DNA of 64,000 nt from positions 67,532 to 131,531 of the forward strand of contig MNCI01035623.1 in assembly GCA_015680685.1 (NCBI GenBank). The letters run 5' to 3'. Below the pieces are notes generated by a model. That model saw only the letters and a program-made list of their open reading frames with translations, ran no database searches and had not been told where the DNA came from. The DNA is from Gnetum montanum (Eukaryota; Streptophyta; Gnetopsida; Gnetales; Gnetaceae). Within the stretch, counting starts at the first letter, position 1. Each line of letters starts with the position of its first letter. The translations under genes were made by a program, and so were the position numbers. Positions 1-11,477 of this stretch are shown piece by piece.

Positions 1-81
1 CTCTTTGTCAATACAACCACTCTATGCTCTAGGTGTGAGTTTTGCACTTACAATGAAAATGACAAGTTTACCAAGGGTAAA

Positions 82-93
82 CCCTTATTTATA
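82..93 (-). promoter_or_regulatory. Antisense TATA box of Tat-like element T1
   Basis: On the minus strand this reads CTATAAATAAGGG, a good plant TATA box. The surroundings (about 1-200) match 47020-47230 of element T2, where the same box (47102-47114) lies about 145 bases upstream of the ATG of an antisense gene. In T1 that gene would start left of the window edge. Retention in two separate copies supports a real promoter. Orientation and role are inferred from sequence only. Confidence 0.5.
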
Positions 94-183
94 GCTAATG
101 TAGCAAAAAGAAACTTGCCATTTCACACCTCGATTAATGTGGGATGCTCCATATAGTGTAGCACTCCTGCCATAGCGTAGTAG

Positions 184-560
184 CACTGTTTGCATCGTGG
201 TAGGTGGGCCCAACTAAAAATTTCATCCCACTAACTCGTTAGTAGTTCGGAAAGACCTTAAACTAATAGCAACTTACCTTTGCAAGAATAACCTATTAGC
301 GGTCCACAAAGACCTTAAACTAGCAATTTTGAGTCATAGTTTTGATCACGTTAGCAGTCTGCAAAGACCCTAAACTAATACTTTTAACTTACAGACATAA
401 CTTGTTAGCGAACTGCAAAGACCTTAATCTAATACTTTTAACTTATAAACCTAACCTGTTAGTAGTCCGAAAAGACCTTAAACTAGTAGTTAAGGCTTAC
501 AGTTCAACCAAGTTAGTGGTCCCCTGCAACCTTAAACTGGCAACTTACGAATTTCACATA
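184..560 (+). repeat. Degenerate short tandem repeats (TR2 block of T1)
   Basis: About eight imperfect units of roughly 35-60 bases, each with a core like AAAGACCTTAAACTAGCA (for example near 245, 310, 365, 420, 470 and 520). The block lies between the antisense promoter at 82-93 and the start of the pol remnant near 716. Element T2 has an equivalent block in the same place (47240-47600). Bases 561-715 are AT-rich with no coding signal. Confidence 0.7.
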
Positions 561-715
561 ATAGTTGACAATTATTAAAATCATTTTGTATTTCATTGTT
601 TCTTTGCAAGTTTTTACTATGCATCATTGCTACAAATAGGTATCAATTGACTTCACATTTATGTTATTATGGTAAGTTTAGCAAGAATGGACATGCATCA
701 TGATCTATCTTCACT

Positions 716-1705
716 TCTAGCCTTAACAGGTCCACATGGTGAGCTTATGAGATAACTAAACCCAAAGTTAATAAATTGGGAATCATCTACTAATAGCATT
801 ATCAAGTCCTTAGAAACATCCCTAGACTAGCTCAAACATTTGGTCCAAGCCTTAGATTTAGAGGTTGGGGATGTGACCGAGGACCCTCTCATTGAAACGC
901 CTATGACTACATCTAGGGAAAAAATAAAAATGTTAAAACTTAGCTCCCTCCTAGATCTGCAAGCACACAAAGATGTATCCAAGATCCTGCAAGATAACAT
1001 CGAAGTATTCGCATGGCCTTATAATGACATGTTGGGCTTAGATCCAAAGCTTATATAGCATAACATTGTCTTAGACCCACGTTTGAAGGTAGTTAAACAA
1101 AAGACTCACAAGACTAAACTAGAGATTGCACTGGTCATACGCGATGAAATCATTAAGTTATATTAAGCTGGTTTCATCTGGGTAGTTGATTACTTAGAAT
1201 GGATGTCGAAAATCATTGTAGTTTCAAAGAAAATGAGAGGAATACAAATCTATATCAAAGCAACAATCAAAGATGACTTCCCACTACCAAGTATTGATCA
1301 ACTCATTAACACTACGGTTGGTCATGCTCTACTATCTTTCATGGATGGTTTCTCTAGCTATAATCAAATTTGTATCAACCCAAAGCATCAGTTAGCAAAC
1401 ACTTTCATGACCCCATGGGGTACCTTCTGTTACACCATGATGCCCTTTGGACTCAAAAACACTAGAGCAACCTACCAAAGAGCCATGACATACATCTTTA
1501 GTGATTATATGCTAGAAACACTGAATGACTATGTGGATGACATAGTGGTCAAATCCAAAGAGACTGCTAACCATCCCAATGATCTAGGTGTAGTCCTCAA
1601 GTGTTGCCAAAAGCATGACTTACACCTCAATCCAAAAAGGTATGTCTTTGGCGTAAGAACCAGACACATGTTAGGGTTTGTAGTATTAGAGGCTGGAATA
1701 TGAGT
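716..1705 (+). pseudogene. Tat-like pol of T1: linker and reverse transcriptase (decayed)
   Basis: This is the N-terminal half of a Ty3/gypsy polyprotein. Frames 840-1058 and 1203-1703 are the longest open pieces. The linker carries the FAWPYNDMLGLDPKL type motif that precedes RT in this group. RT blocks visible are DDFPLPSIDQLI, LSFMDGFSSYNQI, FMTPWGTFCYTMMPFGLKN and the catalytic YVDD at 1530-1541. Compared with T2 (48293-48316) a stretch of about eight codons just before ATIKDDFPLP is missing, which would remove a conserved RT block. Several stops interrupt the frame, including TAG at 1054 and TGA at 1702. Family placement is firm; the gene is dead. Confidence 0.88.
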
Positions 1706-2800
1706 GGACCCTGACAAAGTTAAGGCCATTGTTAATCTAGCACCTCCTACAAACCTTAAAGAATTATGCGGTTTGCAAGGTAGGATATAGTTCATTAGAA
1801 GGTTTATAGCAAAGTTGATTGACAAGTTACACCCCATGAAACACTTACTAAAGAAAGGGGTTAACTTCGAATGGACAACACAATGCCAACAAGCCTTCAA
1901 TGATCTAAATAAAGAGCTTTTACACCTCCAAACTATTTACCCACTGCAAAGGGATAAGCCTTTCTACATCTACCTTGCCACCTTAGACATGTCTATCATG
2001 GAACTATTATGTTAGAGATGAGACAATGGCTTTGAGATTCCAGTGTATTACCTGAGTCATGAATTGATATCATATGAGGTGAAATACAATGAGGTGGAAA
2101 TAAATTAACTCGCCCTAGTGTTTACATTAAAAAACTGGAGGCATTATCTATTTCGTGGCAAAGTTAACATTATTTGCAAAAACAATGTACTTTGGGCTAT
2201 CACAAATAATCTATACGAAAGTAGCAGGATAGCCTGGTGGAAATTCATAACTATGGAATTCAATTTGCATTATGTGACCTAATCATTGACAAAAGGTCAA
2301 GCTATAGCTATGCAACTTACGACCTCACCCATCGACAATCGGGCAACCATAGAACCCAAATTCCCTGACGAGCACATTAGCACCATCAATGCTATCCCAT
2401 TACATCTCAAAGCTACTTTGGATTTTGATGGTGCCTCAACTATGTGTGGTGGTAATGCAACAACTATACTTATATTCCCCTCTGGGGATATTCAACCATT
2501 TGCTTATCGTTTTGTGTTCCTTTGTACGAACAACGTGGTAGAGTATGAAGGACTACTTAGGGGCCTCTTAGTAGCCCAAGCATTAAAAATTCAATACCTA
2601 GCGATTCGCCATGATTCACAACTCATTGTGAATTAAATCACTGAGGTCTATGCCTACAAAGCTACCCATCTGTAGCCCTATTGTGACCTAGCCAAAAGTT
2701 TGTTTAAATAGTTTGCAACAACAAACTTTCAACACATGCCATGTAATGAAAACACTGTAGTAGATGTCCTATCCACCCTAGGATTAAATGTGCCACCACA
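1706..2800 (+). pseudogene. T1 pol: tandem RNase H domains (decayed)
   Basis: Continuation of pol. The first RNase H (about 1815-2280) shows the connection region ending CQQAFNDLNKEL, then YIYLATLDMS, YYLSHELIS and ALVFTLKNWRHYLF equivalents. The second, extra RNase H (about 2390-2800) shows LDFDGAST near its start, then CTNNVVEYEGLLRGLLVAQA and HDSQLIVN. Two successive RNase H domains are the hallmark of the Tat branch of plant Ty3/gypsy elements. Frame is lost at 2013, 2104, 2280, 2634 and other stops. Domain identity is strong by comparison with T2 49080-49850. Confidence 0.82.
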
Positions 2801-4137
2801 CCTATTTGAAAGTTTGCTTACTTCGATAATCGAGTGTACAGAGCCTATCACTCAAGTGGTACATGTTGCCTTTGTAAGCACTGCGGATACCTAGGAGTGG
2901 TATGTCAACATTAAAGCCTATCTACCACATGGCAAATCCCCATGTAGATTGACATCTATCCAAAGGGATGCGATCCGAAAGCATGCTTGAAAATATGTAC
3001 TTATGGGAGATAACACTTTATGCAAATGCTCCTTTGATGGGATATTGCTAGCATGCGTAAATGAGGAATAAGCGAAGAAGGTCATTAATGAGGTACATGA
3101 GGGATTGTGTAGTGGACACATAGCACCTAGGGCCATGGCAAAAAATTTAGATGCCTAGGGTACTACTGGCCTCACATGGAATGAAATTGCCTTGCCAAAG
3201 TTAAGACCTATGACACATGCCAACGATACGCAAATCTCATACATGTTTCACATACTAAGTTGCATCCAACGTAGATCATGTGGTCATTCCAATGATGGGG
3301 ACTAGACATCATAGGACCTATCACAACTAAGTCTTCCATAGGGCATAACTTCAATATCTCTACTACTAAGTACTTTACAAAGTGGGTATAGGCTATCCCC
3401 CTTAGGAAGACTACATTTCAACAGGTTTGTTACTTTATATTAGATAACATCGTGATAAGGTTTGGGCTTCCCATGATGATTGTGATAGACAATGGGCCAC
3501 AATTTAGTAGTGTGGAAACGAAAACCTTCTATATCAACCTTGGCATTAGGCAATCCTTTTCCTCACCTTACTACCCATAGGCAAACGAATAGGTAGAAGC
3601 TACGAACAAATCCATCATCAACTTGCTCAAGAAAATGCTTAGCAACAGTAAGAGGCAATGGCATGAGCAAATCCTCTATGTGCTATAGGCTTACAGAATG
3701 ACATGTAGGACAACAATAGGTAAAACTCCTTATAGTCTTCTTTATGGATCTGAAGTCATGTTACCTCTTGAGCTACAGGTACCCTCACTCTGAATGATCC
3801 TATCAAATGTCATGAGCAAAGCCCAAAACAACGAGTCGAGGATCATCGACCTTAACTCCATAGAGGAGGAGTGTGCACAAATACTTAGCCACATCGAGCA
3901 ATATCAAGATAAGCAACGGCAGAAGCATCATGCAAACCCACATCAATGGTTGGTAAAAATGGGAGACCTCATTCTCAAGGCTGTCCATGAACATGTGAAA
4001 AATTCTCAACAAACTGGGAAGGTGCATTCATGGTCATAAAATCCTATGGGAATGGGGCCTTCAAGATGGTAGATATGGATGGCAAAGAGTTTGAAAATCC
4101 TGTAAATCATTTGTACCTCAAGCTATACTACATCTAA
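2801..4137 (+). pseudogene. T1 pol: integrase (decayed)
   Basis: Zinc-binding region around 3080-3240 (VHEGLCSGHIA, then a CxxC-like part), followed by the catalytic core: a WGLDIIGP block near 3297, VIDNGPQFSSVE at about 3481-3525, and SFSSPYYP at about 3556. The final reading frame (3794-4039) gives the C-terminal part with RQKHHANPHQWLVKMGDLIL, and the polyprotein ends at TAA 4135-4137. No chromodomain is seen after the core, as expected for the Tat branch. TAG stops fall at positions where the family has Gln, for instance twice just after SPYYP. It cannot encode a functional integrase. Confidence 0.85.
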
Positions 4138-4139
4138 TG

Positions 4140-4525
4140 CATGAGCAAGGTAAGCAAAACATCCGCTACAATGTAAAACTAGCAAAGCTCATCTGCTACG
4201 ATGTAAAACTAGAAAAGGCAGTTCGCTATGACTATAAACTATCACAAACGGTCCACCATGATGAAGAACTAGCAAAGCTCATCCACTATGACATAAAACT
4301 AGCATAGATAGTTTGCTATGACTTTAAACTAGCCCATCCACCATCTACTATGACAATAAACTAGCACAGTGGTCTACTAGGACCTTAAACTAGCACAACG
4401 ACCATCGTCTATGATGATAAACTAGCACAACGGTCTACAAGGACCTTAAACTAGAATACCACAATCTATTGGGAACTTAAACTAGCATATCAGATGGTCT
4501 ACCAGGACCTTAAACTGGGTTCAAG
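4140..4525 (+). repeat. Degenerate tandem repeats (TR3 block of T1)
   Basis: About ten to twelve imperfect units of 30-40 bases directly after the integrase stop. Units alternate forms like CATCCGCTACGATGTAAAACTAG, AGTTTGCTATGACTTTAAACTAG and GGTCTACAAGGACCTTAAACTAG. The core TAAACTAGCA is shared with the block at 184-560. T2 has the equivalent at 51050-51445. No reading frame spans it. Confidence 0.75.
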
Positions 4526-5881
4526 GCATGTCCTCAGCATGCATCAATGACTCTACAAACAAGTGAGTGTGTATAGTGCTAACATGGGGTGGGACGTTGC
4601 AATTCTAGAATGCAGTTTAGGATGCAAAGAAAACACTATTTGGAATATATGAAATGCCACTACCCCTATCATATTTTGATCCTCTGGAGATGTCATATGA
4701 CATCTTGCTGACCTTCTAGAGCTACCATTACCATGGCCCTTTGCCCTGGAAATAGCTTATGTGGTTGACACCTACTGCTGGAGCCCCAACACGATTGTGG
4801 CCTAGCCACAAGGTTGCTACCCTCTATCCCCCACCATCACCCATGCCCAAAAGATGTTCAACTATTAGGCATCTCACCTTACAGCTAAACCACATAATGT
4901 TTTTCTTGGGTGGGGACTCCTGAGCACCTGCATCATCACAACTCCTAACTTCCTCAATGCCAACTCCTCCATGCTGATGTTGCCAGAACCATTGCTGGCC
5001 TTTTTGGTTTGGACGTCGAATGCCTCAGCAAGAATGTCCATTGTTCCAGTAGCATCCAAAGCAAGCAAGAACTTTTCCTTCATTTTACTTTATGGCTATT
5101 TCTTCTGGTTTTCTCTTTGTTGTGTTTGCAGGGTACATGCCGAAGAGGCGTTGGTAAAGGTGCGTTTTGTCAAGCTACCAGGACACTACTTCGTTCCAAG
5201 GTGGTCATCTTGACTAGCTTGGCTACTTGGGAGTGCACATCCTATCCTCCACCTTAACCTCTCTTACCTTGTTTCTTGCACCCACAATTCTCCTTCTCAT
5301 ACCTCTCTTTTATGAATTTTTCCCAATGCCTGTAAAGCCCTCCCATATGCTCAATTGCAAAGTCCATGACACACGTAATGTAACTCGTCACATGAGAAGC
5401 ATTTGTAGGTAGGTCAAAGCCCCACGTGGATGTAACACAACTCATCTTGGGGAGGAAACACTTGTCCTACAATAAGGCTTTTTGCAGATGAAAATGGAAA
5501 AATAGCAAAAGAGTAGCATAGAAGAGCAAAAGCTCACCCAAAAAAAATGCATGCACAAAAAAAATGGCACATCAGCTGTTTTACAATGACCATCTCCAAG
5601 CATTCCGACGAGAGGTCAAACACCTAGAAAATAAAGATGCCCATGCATATCAATTTCCTCACAAGCACTCTGATGAGGGACCACACTATGCTACATCTTT
5701 CCCTTCCTGAAACTATCCTCGTAGATCCACCCTTTCCCCTTTCCCTACATGACTATCTTGGTACTCTCAAGCATAGCTATGCGACATCTGGAAAATTACT
5801 GAAGAGCAATGCTAGCATCTTGTCTTTCATGGTGTTTTGTATTCTTTATCAGTGTCTTTCAAACCCATCCTCCAAACATCA
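4526..5881 (+). other. 3' untranslated internal region of T1
   Basis: Non-coding stretch between the repeat block and the polypurine tract. It aligns by eye with 51446-52495 of T2. A short reading frame is preserved in both copies on either strand: + 4971-5213 against about 51890-51994, and - 4874-5083 against 51796-52137. It is therefore unclear which strand, if either, was coding. On the + strand a pyrimidine tract ending TTTGCAG near 5130 could be a splice acceptor. Nothing else recognisable. Confidence 0.45.
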
Positions 5882-5896
5882 ACAAAGAGGGGCCAA
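5882..5896 (+). other. Polypurine tract before T1 LTR
   Basis: ACAAAGAGGGGCCAA immediately precedes the LTR start TGAAACACC. The same tract stands before the T2 3' LTR (about 52496-52511) and, reversed, beside the T4 LTR (63318-63337). It would prime plus-strand DNA synthesis. Confidence 0.75.
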
Positions 5897-7356
5897 TGAA
5901 ACACCACAACATTTTGAGGCACTCTTGCTTCACCAGGGTCTTGTAACTAAGGAAAGAATTTCCACAAGTGTAGCGTCATGATAGTTTAGCAGGAAACATA
6001 GGCACTAAGGTTAGATTATTTAGTTTGGAAATTTTTCTACCTATAGAGTTGACAGGCCCAATGGACTCTCTAGCCTACCCACCTGGACAATTCATCTAGC
6101 AGACAGTTTACTTAGAAACCATGTTAGGAGTTGTTGATGGTGTTAAGGATGGACAAACTAGTTCAACAAGTTTTCTAATGGAGAATTCTACTATGGCATG
6201 CTACACTGCACAGCGTAGAAAGCCTTCAAAAAATCAATCAAGTGTCCAAATACAAGTTTGGCAATATTTTCACACAAGCCAAAATCAGAATTTAACCAAC
6301 ACAAGTTGCTATGCTATATAACGTAGCAAGGGCAAAGCAAGTAAAGTTTTCTCATGAAACCTTGCAATTTTGACAGAAATGCAAGTTACATTGGCTACTA
6401 CGCTATTCTATGCTACATAGCATAGCATAGCGTAGCAAAGATGCACATCAATAAAAATTCTCCAAAGGTTAGCCCGACATGCACCAATACTTTCAACAAA
6501 AGCTAGTGACTCCAACACAAGTTTTCTATTTAAACTAGTGGCTACGCCGTGCTATGCTACATAGCATAGCAAGAAGCTACTCTACATTGATGTGCTATGC
6601 TACATAGCGTAGCACAGCATAGCAAGTGGCTACACTACTTCAATGTGCTTCATTTCTCACTTGCATTATTGGCACACCTGATTCTAGCATCTCTAGTTTC
6701 GACAACATGGTTGTAGCGTAGCAAGTTCACGACTAGGTTTGCACATCTACGTAGTATGGGCATGTTAGCATCTCGTGGGTCTAGAACACGTGGCATCGAA
6801 GCCTCATTTCTTGCCTGCTCCTGGCCCTATAAATACCCCGACCAGCAATGCTCAAATGGTTGGCAATTTTGGGTTGCCATTGTTGCATTGGCATTTTGCA
6901 CATTGGCTTTTCTATGTTGGCTTTTAAGTTTGCACTCAAAAGCATAGTTGGGGCATTTCGAGTGTTCTTGTCATTCTTGAACTCTTTGTGCACCTTTGGC
7001 ATTATATAACTTGTTATACATTTTCAAACAAGGTAAAGAATCGAACCCACAACTTTGTGGTGACGCATTTCCTTACCCCAGTTTATTCTATTCTCTATTT
7101 ATTATTATTTCTATTTGGCATTATTTTCTTTATTCTTGCATTTATTGATTATCAATTTTACCTCATGTATTTGGAAATCGAAACAATGTTCACATAAGAT
7201 TAAGTTACATTGATTAAGTCCCTATCTAATTGACTAGACATTTCAGGGTGCCCCGCTTCCATTTTATCTAGCAGAGCCCTTGCATGGATTTGGGGTTAAA
7301 TTGTTTACCTAGAAACCTCTCAGTGTTTCCAACCACTAACATTTTTGGTTGCTACA
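5897..7356 (+). repeat. LTR of Tat-like element T1
   Basis: 1460 bases, beginning TGAAACACC and ending GGTTGCTACA. It follows the 3' internal end of T1 and a polypurine tract, so it is that element's 3' LTR. It is also followed by a primer-binding-like site and gag, as a 5' LTR would be. The arrangement is thus internal-LTR-internal, as left by recombination between LTRs or a tandem insertion. The U3 part (about 6290-6740) is full of short palindromic words such as GCTATGCTACATAGCATAGC. A TATA box lies at 6828-6835. Confidence 0.85.
6828..6835 (+). promoter_or_regulatory. TATA box of T1 LTR
   Basis: TATAAATA in the context CCCTATAAATACCCC. The same box is at 36957-36964 and about 53333-53340 in the two T2 LTRs and at 15715-15722 in the T3 LTR. 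It would start the genomic transcript. Confidence 0.75.
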
Positions 7357-7361
7357 GTTTA

Positions 7362-7380
7362 TAGTGCTAGAAGGAGGGCC
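7362..7380 (+). other. Primer-binding-site-like sequence of T1
   Basis: TAGTGCTAGAAGGAGGGCC, five bases after the LTR end. T3 has TGGTGCTAGAAGGAGAGCC (16414) and T2 has TGGCATTAGAAGGAGGGCC (37709), so the ancestral site began TGG as tRNA-primed sites do. I could not assign the tRNA with confidence. Confidence 0.6.
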
Positions 7381-7601
7381 TTTTGATTTTTTTTTTCATG
7401 TCTCACAGCTACTCTTGCATGCTCTCTATACCTCATCACTCATCAGAGTAACCATGATAACCTTGTGGTTGTTTACGCAATGTGTGGTACAAGCTGGTCG
7501 CAAAAACAGTTCCTTTGGAACCTTGTAGGATGAAAAGCCTCCAATCACCTCTTGATCTCTTTGTTTTTTCTTTCTTGTAAACCATTTTCATCATTACAAA
7601 A

Positions 7602-8797
7602 ATGATTTCCTCAATCACTGCTATTGCTACCTCAATCCTTGAGGTTCCCTTTTTGATTCAGGGCACCACAGGTGCCGAGCAACTACCCAGCCTAGTGCTA
7701 GGACCATGTCAATCTCTTAGGATCCAAAATTGATCACCTGAGAGCTTGGTACAACAAACTAAGCTTTACAATTTTCTCCAATAGCATCACCCACTAGGTG
7801 GTGGATAGCACAAGCAGCGCCCTTCGTAGGGGCCACCCCAATGACACTGCTTATGAGCCAGGACACTGCGCCTACCATGCTACCAATGGTGGCTACCCCC
7901 AAAACTCCCCAACCATCTATGTTGCCCTCAGGTCTAGATCAAGCCTTTCAACTTATCTAGACCCTTACTAAAGAGGTTTGATGCCTCAAAGCTATTGGTT
8001 CTAACATGTACAAGTCGTGGATTTCTACCATGATGATCCCATTAGCCTGCTAGTCCCTATGCTAACATTACCCCCCGAGATGCCACTCTCTCACTTTACA
8101 AAATACAATGGGGAGGGTGATCCAAACGTGCATCTTGTAACATTTAAATTTGATTCCCTTCTACTACAACAATGGCCACAAACCATCATCCACGTCTTTG
8201 CTATGTCTCTGACTAGAAAAGCTTTGGACTGGTACCACGCACTCCCATGTTCTTCTATCTCAACCCTAGAAGAGCTACTAACCTAGTTCGTAACTTGTTT
8301 CAAGTATAACTTGAGACCAGAAGTTACCCTTGATCATTTAATGATCATAAAGCAAGATCCACTGGAATCAGTCCAAAAATTCATACAGTGGTGGAGCACT
8401 ACCCTAAATGAGATCTGCGAGCCCATTGTGGAGGCCCATCTGCTGGCCATCTTTAAGGGTGTAGTGAATGACTTCATTAAGTCTAAAATATATTACCTTG
8501 CTCCATGAATTCTTAGTCAAGCTTTTGCCTAGACTAAGAGCATATAAGATGCTGCCAAGGTAAGTAAAGATCTGGCTTATGTTGCATACAAGAACACATT
8601 TATCAAGAAGGACAAAGATAAGGGCAAGGCTTCAATAGTCATAGTGGCCACTATGGCAAACAAAGCTAAGCCCAATAACAAGAACAACAAAAAGGTGGTC
8701 ACTACACCAACTAACCCTGCACCCAAACCAAACAACACTACTCAACCCTCCACATTGGCACTCAAAGCATCCACCCTGCCTAAGCCTAACTTTGAGC
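7602..8797 (+). pseudogene. Tat-like gag fragment (T1, truncated)
   Basis: Starts at ATG 7602 with a sequence parallel to the gag start of T2 at 38334 (shared QGTTGAEQ). The proline-rich N-terminal part is shorter than in T2, with a deletion near 7750-7790. The conserved gag core follows: open frame 8017-8286 (MDFYHDDPISLLVPMLTLPP, then HFTKYNGEGDPNVHLVTFKF and ALDWYHALP) and 8311-8508 (VQKFIQWWSTTLNEICEPIV, IFKGVVNDFIKSK). The frame is broken by TAG at 8284 and others. Homology to T2 gag stops at 8797, where an inverted LTR piece is joined, so the zinc-knuckle part and protease are lost. Confidence 0.83.
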
Positions 8798-9332
8798 ATA
8801 GCATAGCATAGTAGCCAATGTAACTTGCAATTTTGTCAAAACTATGGGGTTTCACGAGAAAAATTTTCTTGCTTTGCCCTTGCTACGTTGTGCTACACTA
8901 TATAGCGTAGCATAGCATAGCACCTTGTGTTGGTTGAATTCTGATTTTGGCTTGCATGAACATCTTTCCAAACTTGTATTCAAACACTTGATTGATTTTT
9001 CGAAAGCTTTCTCCACTGGGCAGCGTAGCGTGGCATAGCAGACTTCTCCACTAGAAAACTTGTGCAACTGTTTTGTCCATCCTTAACACCATCAACAACT
9101 CCTAGCATGGTTTATGAGTAAAGTGTCAGCCAGATGAATTGTCTAGGTGGGTAGGCCAGAGAGTCCATCGGGCCTATCTTCTCTAGAGGTAGAAAACTTG
9201 CCAAACTAAACAGTCTAACCTCAGTGCCTACGTTTCCTACCAAACTGTCATGAGGCTACACTTGTGGAAATGCTTTCCTTAGTTACAAGACCTTGGTGAA
9301 GCAAGAGTGCCTCGAAATTTTGTGGTGTTTCA
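8797..9332 (-). repeat. Inverted partial Tat-like LTR
   Basis: On the minus strand this begins at 9332 with TGAAACACCACAAAATTTCG and matches the first roughly 520 bases of the LTR at 5897-7356, including the TAGCATAGC words. It stops at 8797 against the + strand gag. On its outer side it abuts the integrase of A1 without a polypurine tract, so it is the 5' LTR start of a minus-strand insertion into A1. With 5897-6415 it forms an imperfect inverted repeat separated by about 2.4 kb. Confidence 0.8.
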
Positions 9333-9830
9333 CCTATGATATGGGTTCCATTATTAGAAATCAGTGCACATGGTATCCCAAACTTGTTTATAACATTTTG
9401 TTGTATAAACAACATAGTAGTAGATGATGTACAATTGATGATGGTTGCTACTTCTACCCATTTTGTGCAGTAATCAATGACAATGATTATGTACACCTTT
9501 CCATTTGACATGGGCATGATAAGATCCATGAAATTGATGCCCCATATGTTGAAGGATTCTAGTGGTTGGATCTACTATTGAGGTCTTTACATATGAGTGG
9601 TCATCCCACCATCTGATTGATAACATTCACAAGAGAAAACAAATTAGTAGGCATCCCTAAATATGGTTAGCAAATAATACCTTGCCATTAAGATCTTAAT
9701 GGTTGTGCATCTTCTAGCATAGTGGCCCCCACAAGGACCCTCATGAGCATCCTAGAGAATACATAGTTGATCAGCATTAGATACACACCAACAAACTAGG
9801 CCATCAGCACACACCTTGTAAAGGTGTTTG
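9333..9830 (-). pseudogene. Athila-like integrase fragment of A1
   Basis: Minus-strand frame 9529 down to about 9340 reads MDLIMPMSNGKVYIIIVIDY, TKWVEVATI and NKFGIPCALISNNGTHIIG, the start of an integrase core with its first and second acidic blocks (the second Asp is Asn here). Upstream (about 9540-9800) a zinc-binding region is recognisable with CGGHYA and a QPLESFNIWGINFM stretch. The remainder of the core is absent because the inverted T LTR is inserted at 9332. Paralogue: A2 integrase at 57800-58960. Confidence 0.8.
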
Positions 9831-10720
9831 TTTCTTTCCACGAAGTGTTTGGCCTAATGAAGAAATTATTATTTCTTCTTGTAGTCTAGATCTTGTGGCA
9901 TCTCATGAGCAAGAAGATAAGTTAGGATTCCATCATACCTTTTTGGTTCTATTAGCACTTGTTTATTTATTGCACCAGTAAAGAGGATTTCATCAACAAA
10001 CTAGTCAGGAACTGGGCTCTTCTCTTTGTTATCCCATCACAACTGAGACAAGTGATTATCAACCACATTCTCAATCCCCTTTTGATCTATCATTATGAGG
10101 TCAAACTCCTACAAGATAACCAACCACTGTATGACATGGGGACTCATCGTTTACTTATTCATTAGGATGTGAATTGCATTGTGATAAGTATGCACAAATA
10201 CTTTGTATCTAAGCACATAGTGCCTAAACTTCTCTAGAGAATACACCACTGCCATTAATTCTTTCTCCATTATGGTGTAATTCAACTGTACACCCATAAT
10301 GCTTCGATTTTCATAGTGGATGTAATATGGATGTTTCTTGTCATCTAATTACATAAGCATGACTTCCAAAGCATAATTTGACACATTTTTCATGATATGA
10401 AATGGTTTGGACTAGCTAGGTGCTTGTAGAATTGGAATCTCTATGAGTTTCTTCTTGAGGCTTTGGAATGCATTTTCACATTCCTTGGTCTAGATGAATG
10501 GAGCATGTTTCTTTGTAAGCTCGACCAATGATTTAGCGATCTTAGAGAAATTCTCTATAAATTGCTGATAGTAGCTATTATAGCCAAGGAATGACTAAAC
10601 ATATTTAATGGTTTATAATTGCTAATTATTTCTTGGATGACCCTTATCTTTTTAGGGTCAACCTCAATCCTTTCCTAAGAAATTCTATGCCCTAGTACAA
10701 TGCCCTCTTGGACATCAAAT
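9831..10720 (-). pseudogene. Athila-like RNase H region of A1
   Basis: Read on the minus strand, about 10510 to 10150 gives KECENAFQSLKKKLIEIPIL, then YALEVMLM, a QLDDKKHPYYIHYENRS-like stretch, YTIMEKELMAVVYSLEKFRH and VHTYHNAIHILMNK: an RT connection and RNase H domain of the Ty3/gypsy type. Stops and shifts occur throughout. 9831-10150 corresponds to the linker to integrase. The same region in A2 is at about 59000-59700. Confidence 0.75.
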
Positions 10721-11300
10721 GGCTCTTCTACCAATTGAGTCAAAGATTCCTCTTCACACATCTTTTGAGCACTTACTCAAGATGGTCTAAGGACTACTCA
10801 AATGTAGCCCCATAAGTGGAGAAGTCATCCATTAAGACTTACACACTACTACTAATCTGTTGCTAGAAAATACCAAAGAGCAAGTGTTGGAATGTGTTAG
10901 GAACATTACATAGGCTGAAAGACATCTTTTGATATGCAAAAGTCCTACATGGACTCATGAATATTATTTTGGTCTAATCCTCTAGCATGATTTGGATTTG
11001 ATTATAGCCACTATAACCATCTAGAAAACTATAATAGCAGTGCCTAGAAATGGTGTCCAACACTTGATCCACAAATGATAATGAAAATTGATCTTTGAAT
11101 TTTGTCATATTCAATAGCTCGATGTTGATGCAGACCTAGCACTTGCCACTTTTCTTGGGCACAATCATGAGTGGGCTAACCCACTCATTATCCACAATGG
11201 AATAGATAAACCCTACCTTGAGGAGTTGTTTGATTTTCTCTTTGATGATCTACTTCAATTTGGGATTCAATCGTCACTACAACTGCCTCTTTGGTTTCAT
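10721..11300 (-). pseudogene. Athila-like reverse transcriptase of A1
   Basis: Minus-strand translation shows IKEKIKQLLKVGFIYSIVDN, NEWVSPLMIVPKKSGKC, FKDQFSLSFVDQVLDTISRH, LDGYSGYNQIQI, AYQKMSFSLCNVPNTFQHL and the catalytic block LMDDFSTYGATFE, where the family usually has MDDFSVYG. At least four in-frame stops, several TAG at Trp or Gln positions. It is close to the A2 copy (59880-60420). Assignment to the Athila-like branch rests on the NAPATFQ-type and MDDFS blocks and on the primer-binding site of the related element B. Confidence 0.82.
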
Positions 11301-11477
11301 GGTCAGATCAATGTAGATACCATACTAACATATCCTAGGATCAATCCTTATAAGTTTAAGATATAACCAAGTAAAGGATATTGGTCATTTGTTGACCATA
11401 TTCAACAACATCTCTTTCTGCTCAAGAGTAATATTGACATTGATGATTACCAACTTGTAATTTTTCAAAAATTTATA

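Noticed and set aside
1529-1900. Minus-strand open frame of 123 codons opposite RT
   Set aside because: Shadow of the RT coding strand; the same shadow appears at 48624-48890 and shows no own motif.
4140-4525. CRISPR-like regularly spaced repeats
   Set aside because: Units are directly adjoining and degenerate with no unique spacers, and lie inside a eukaryotic retrotransposon.
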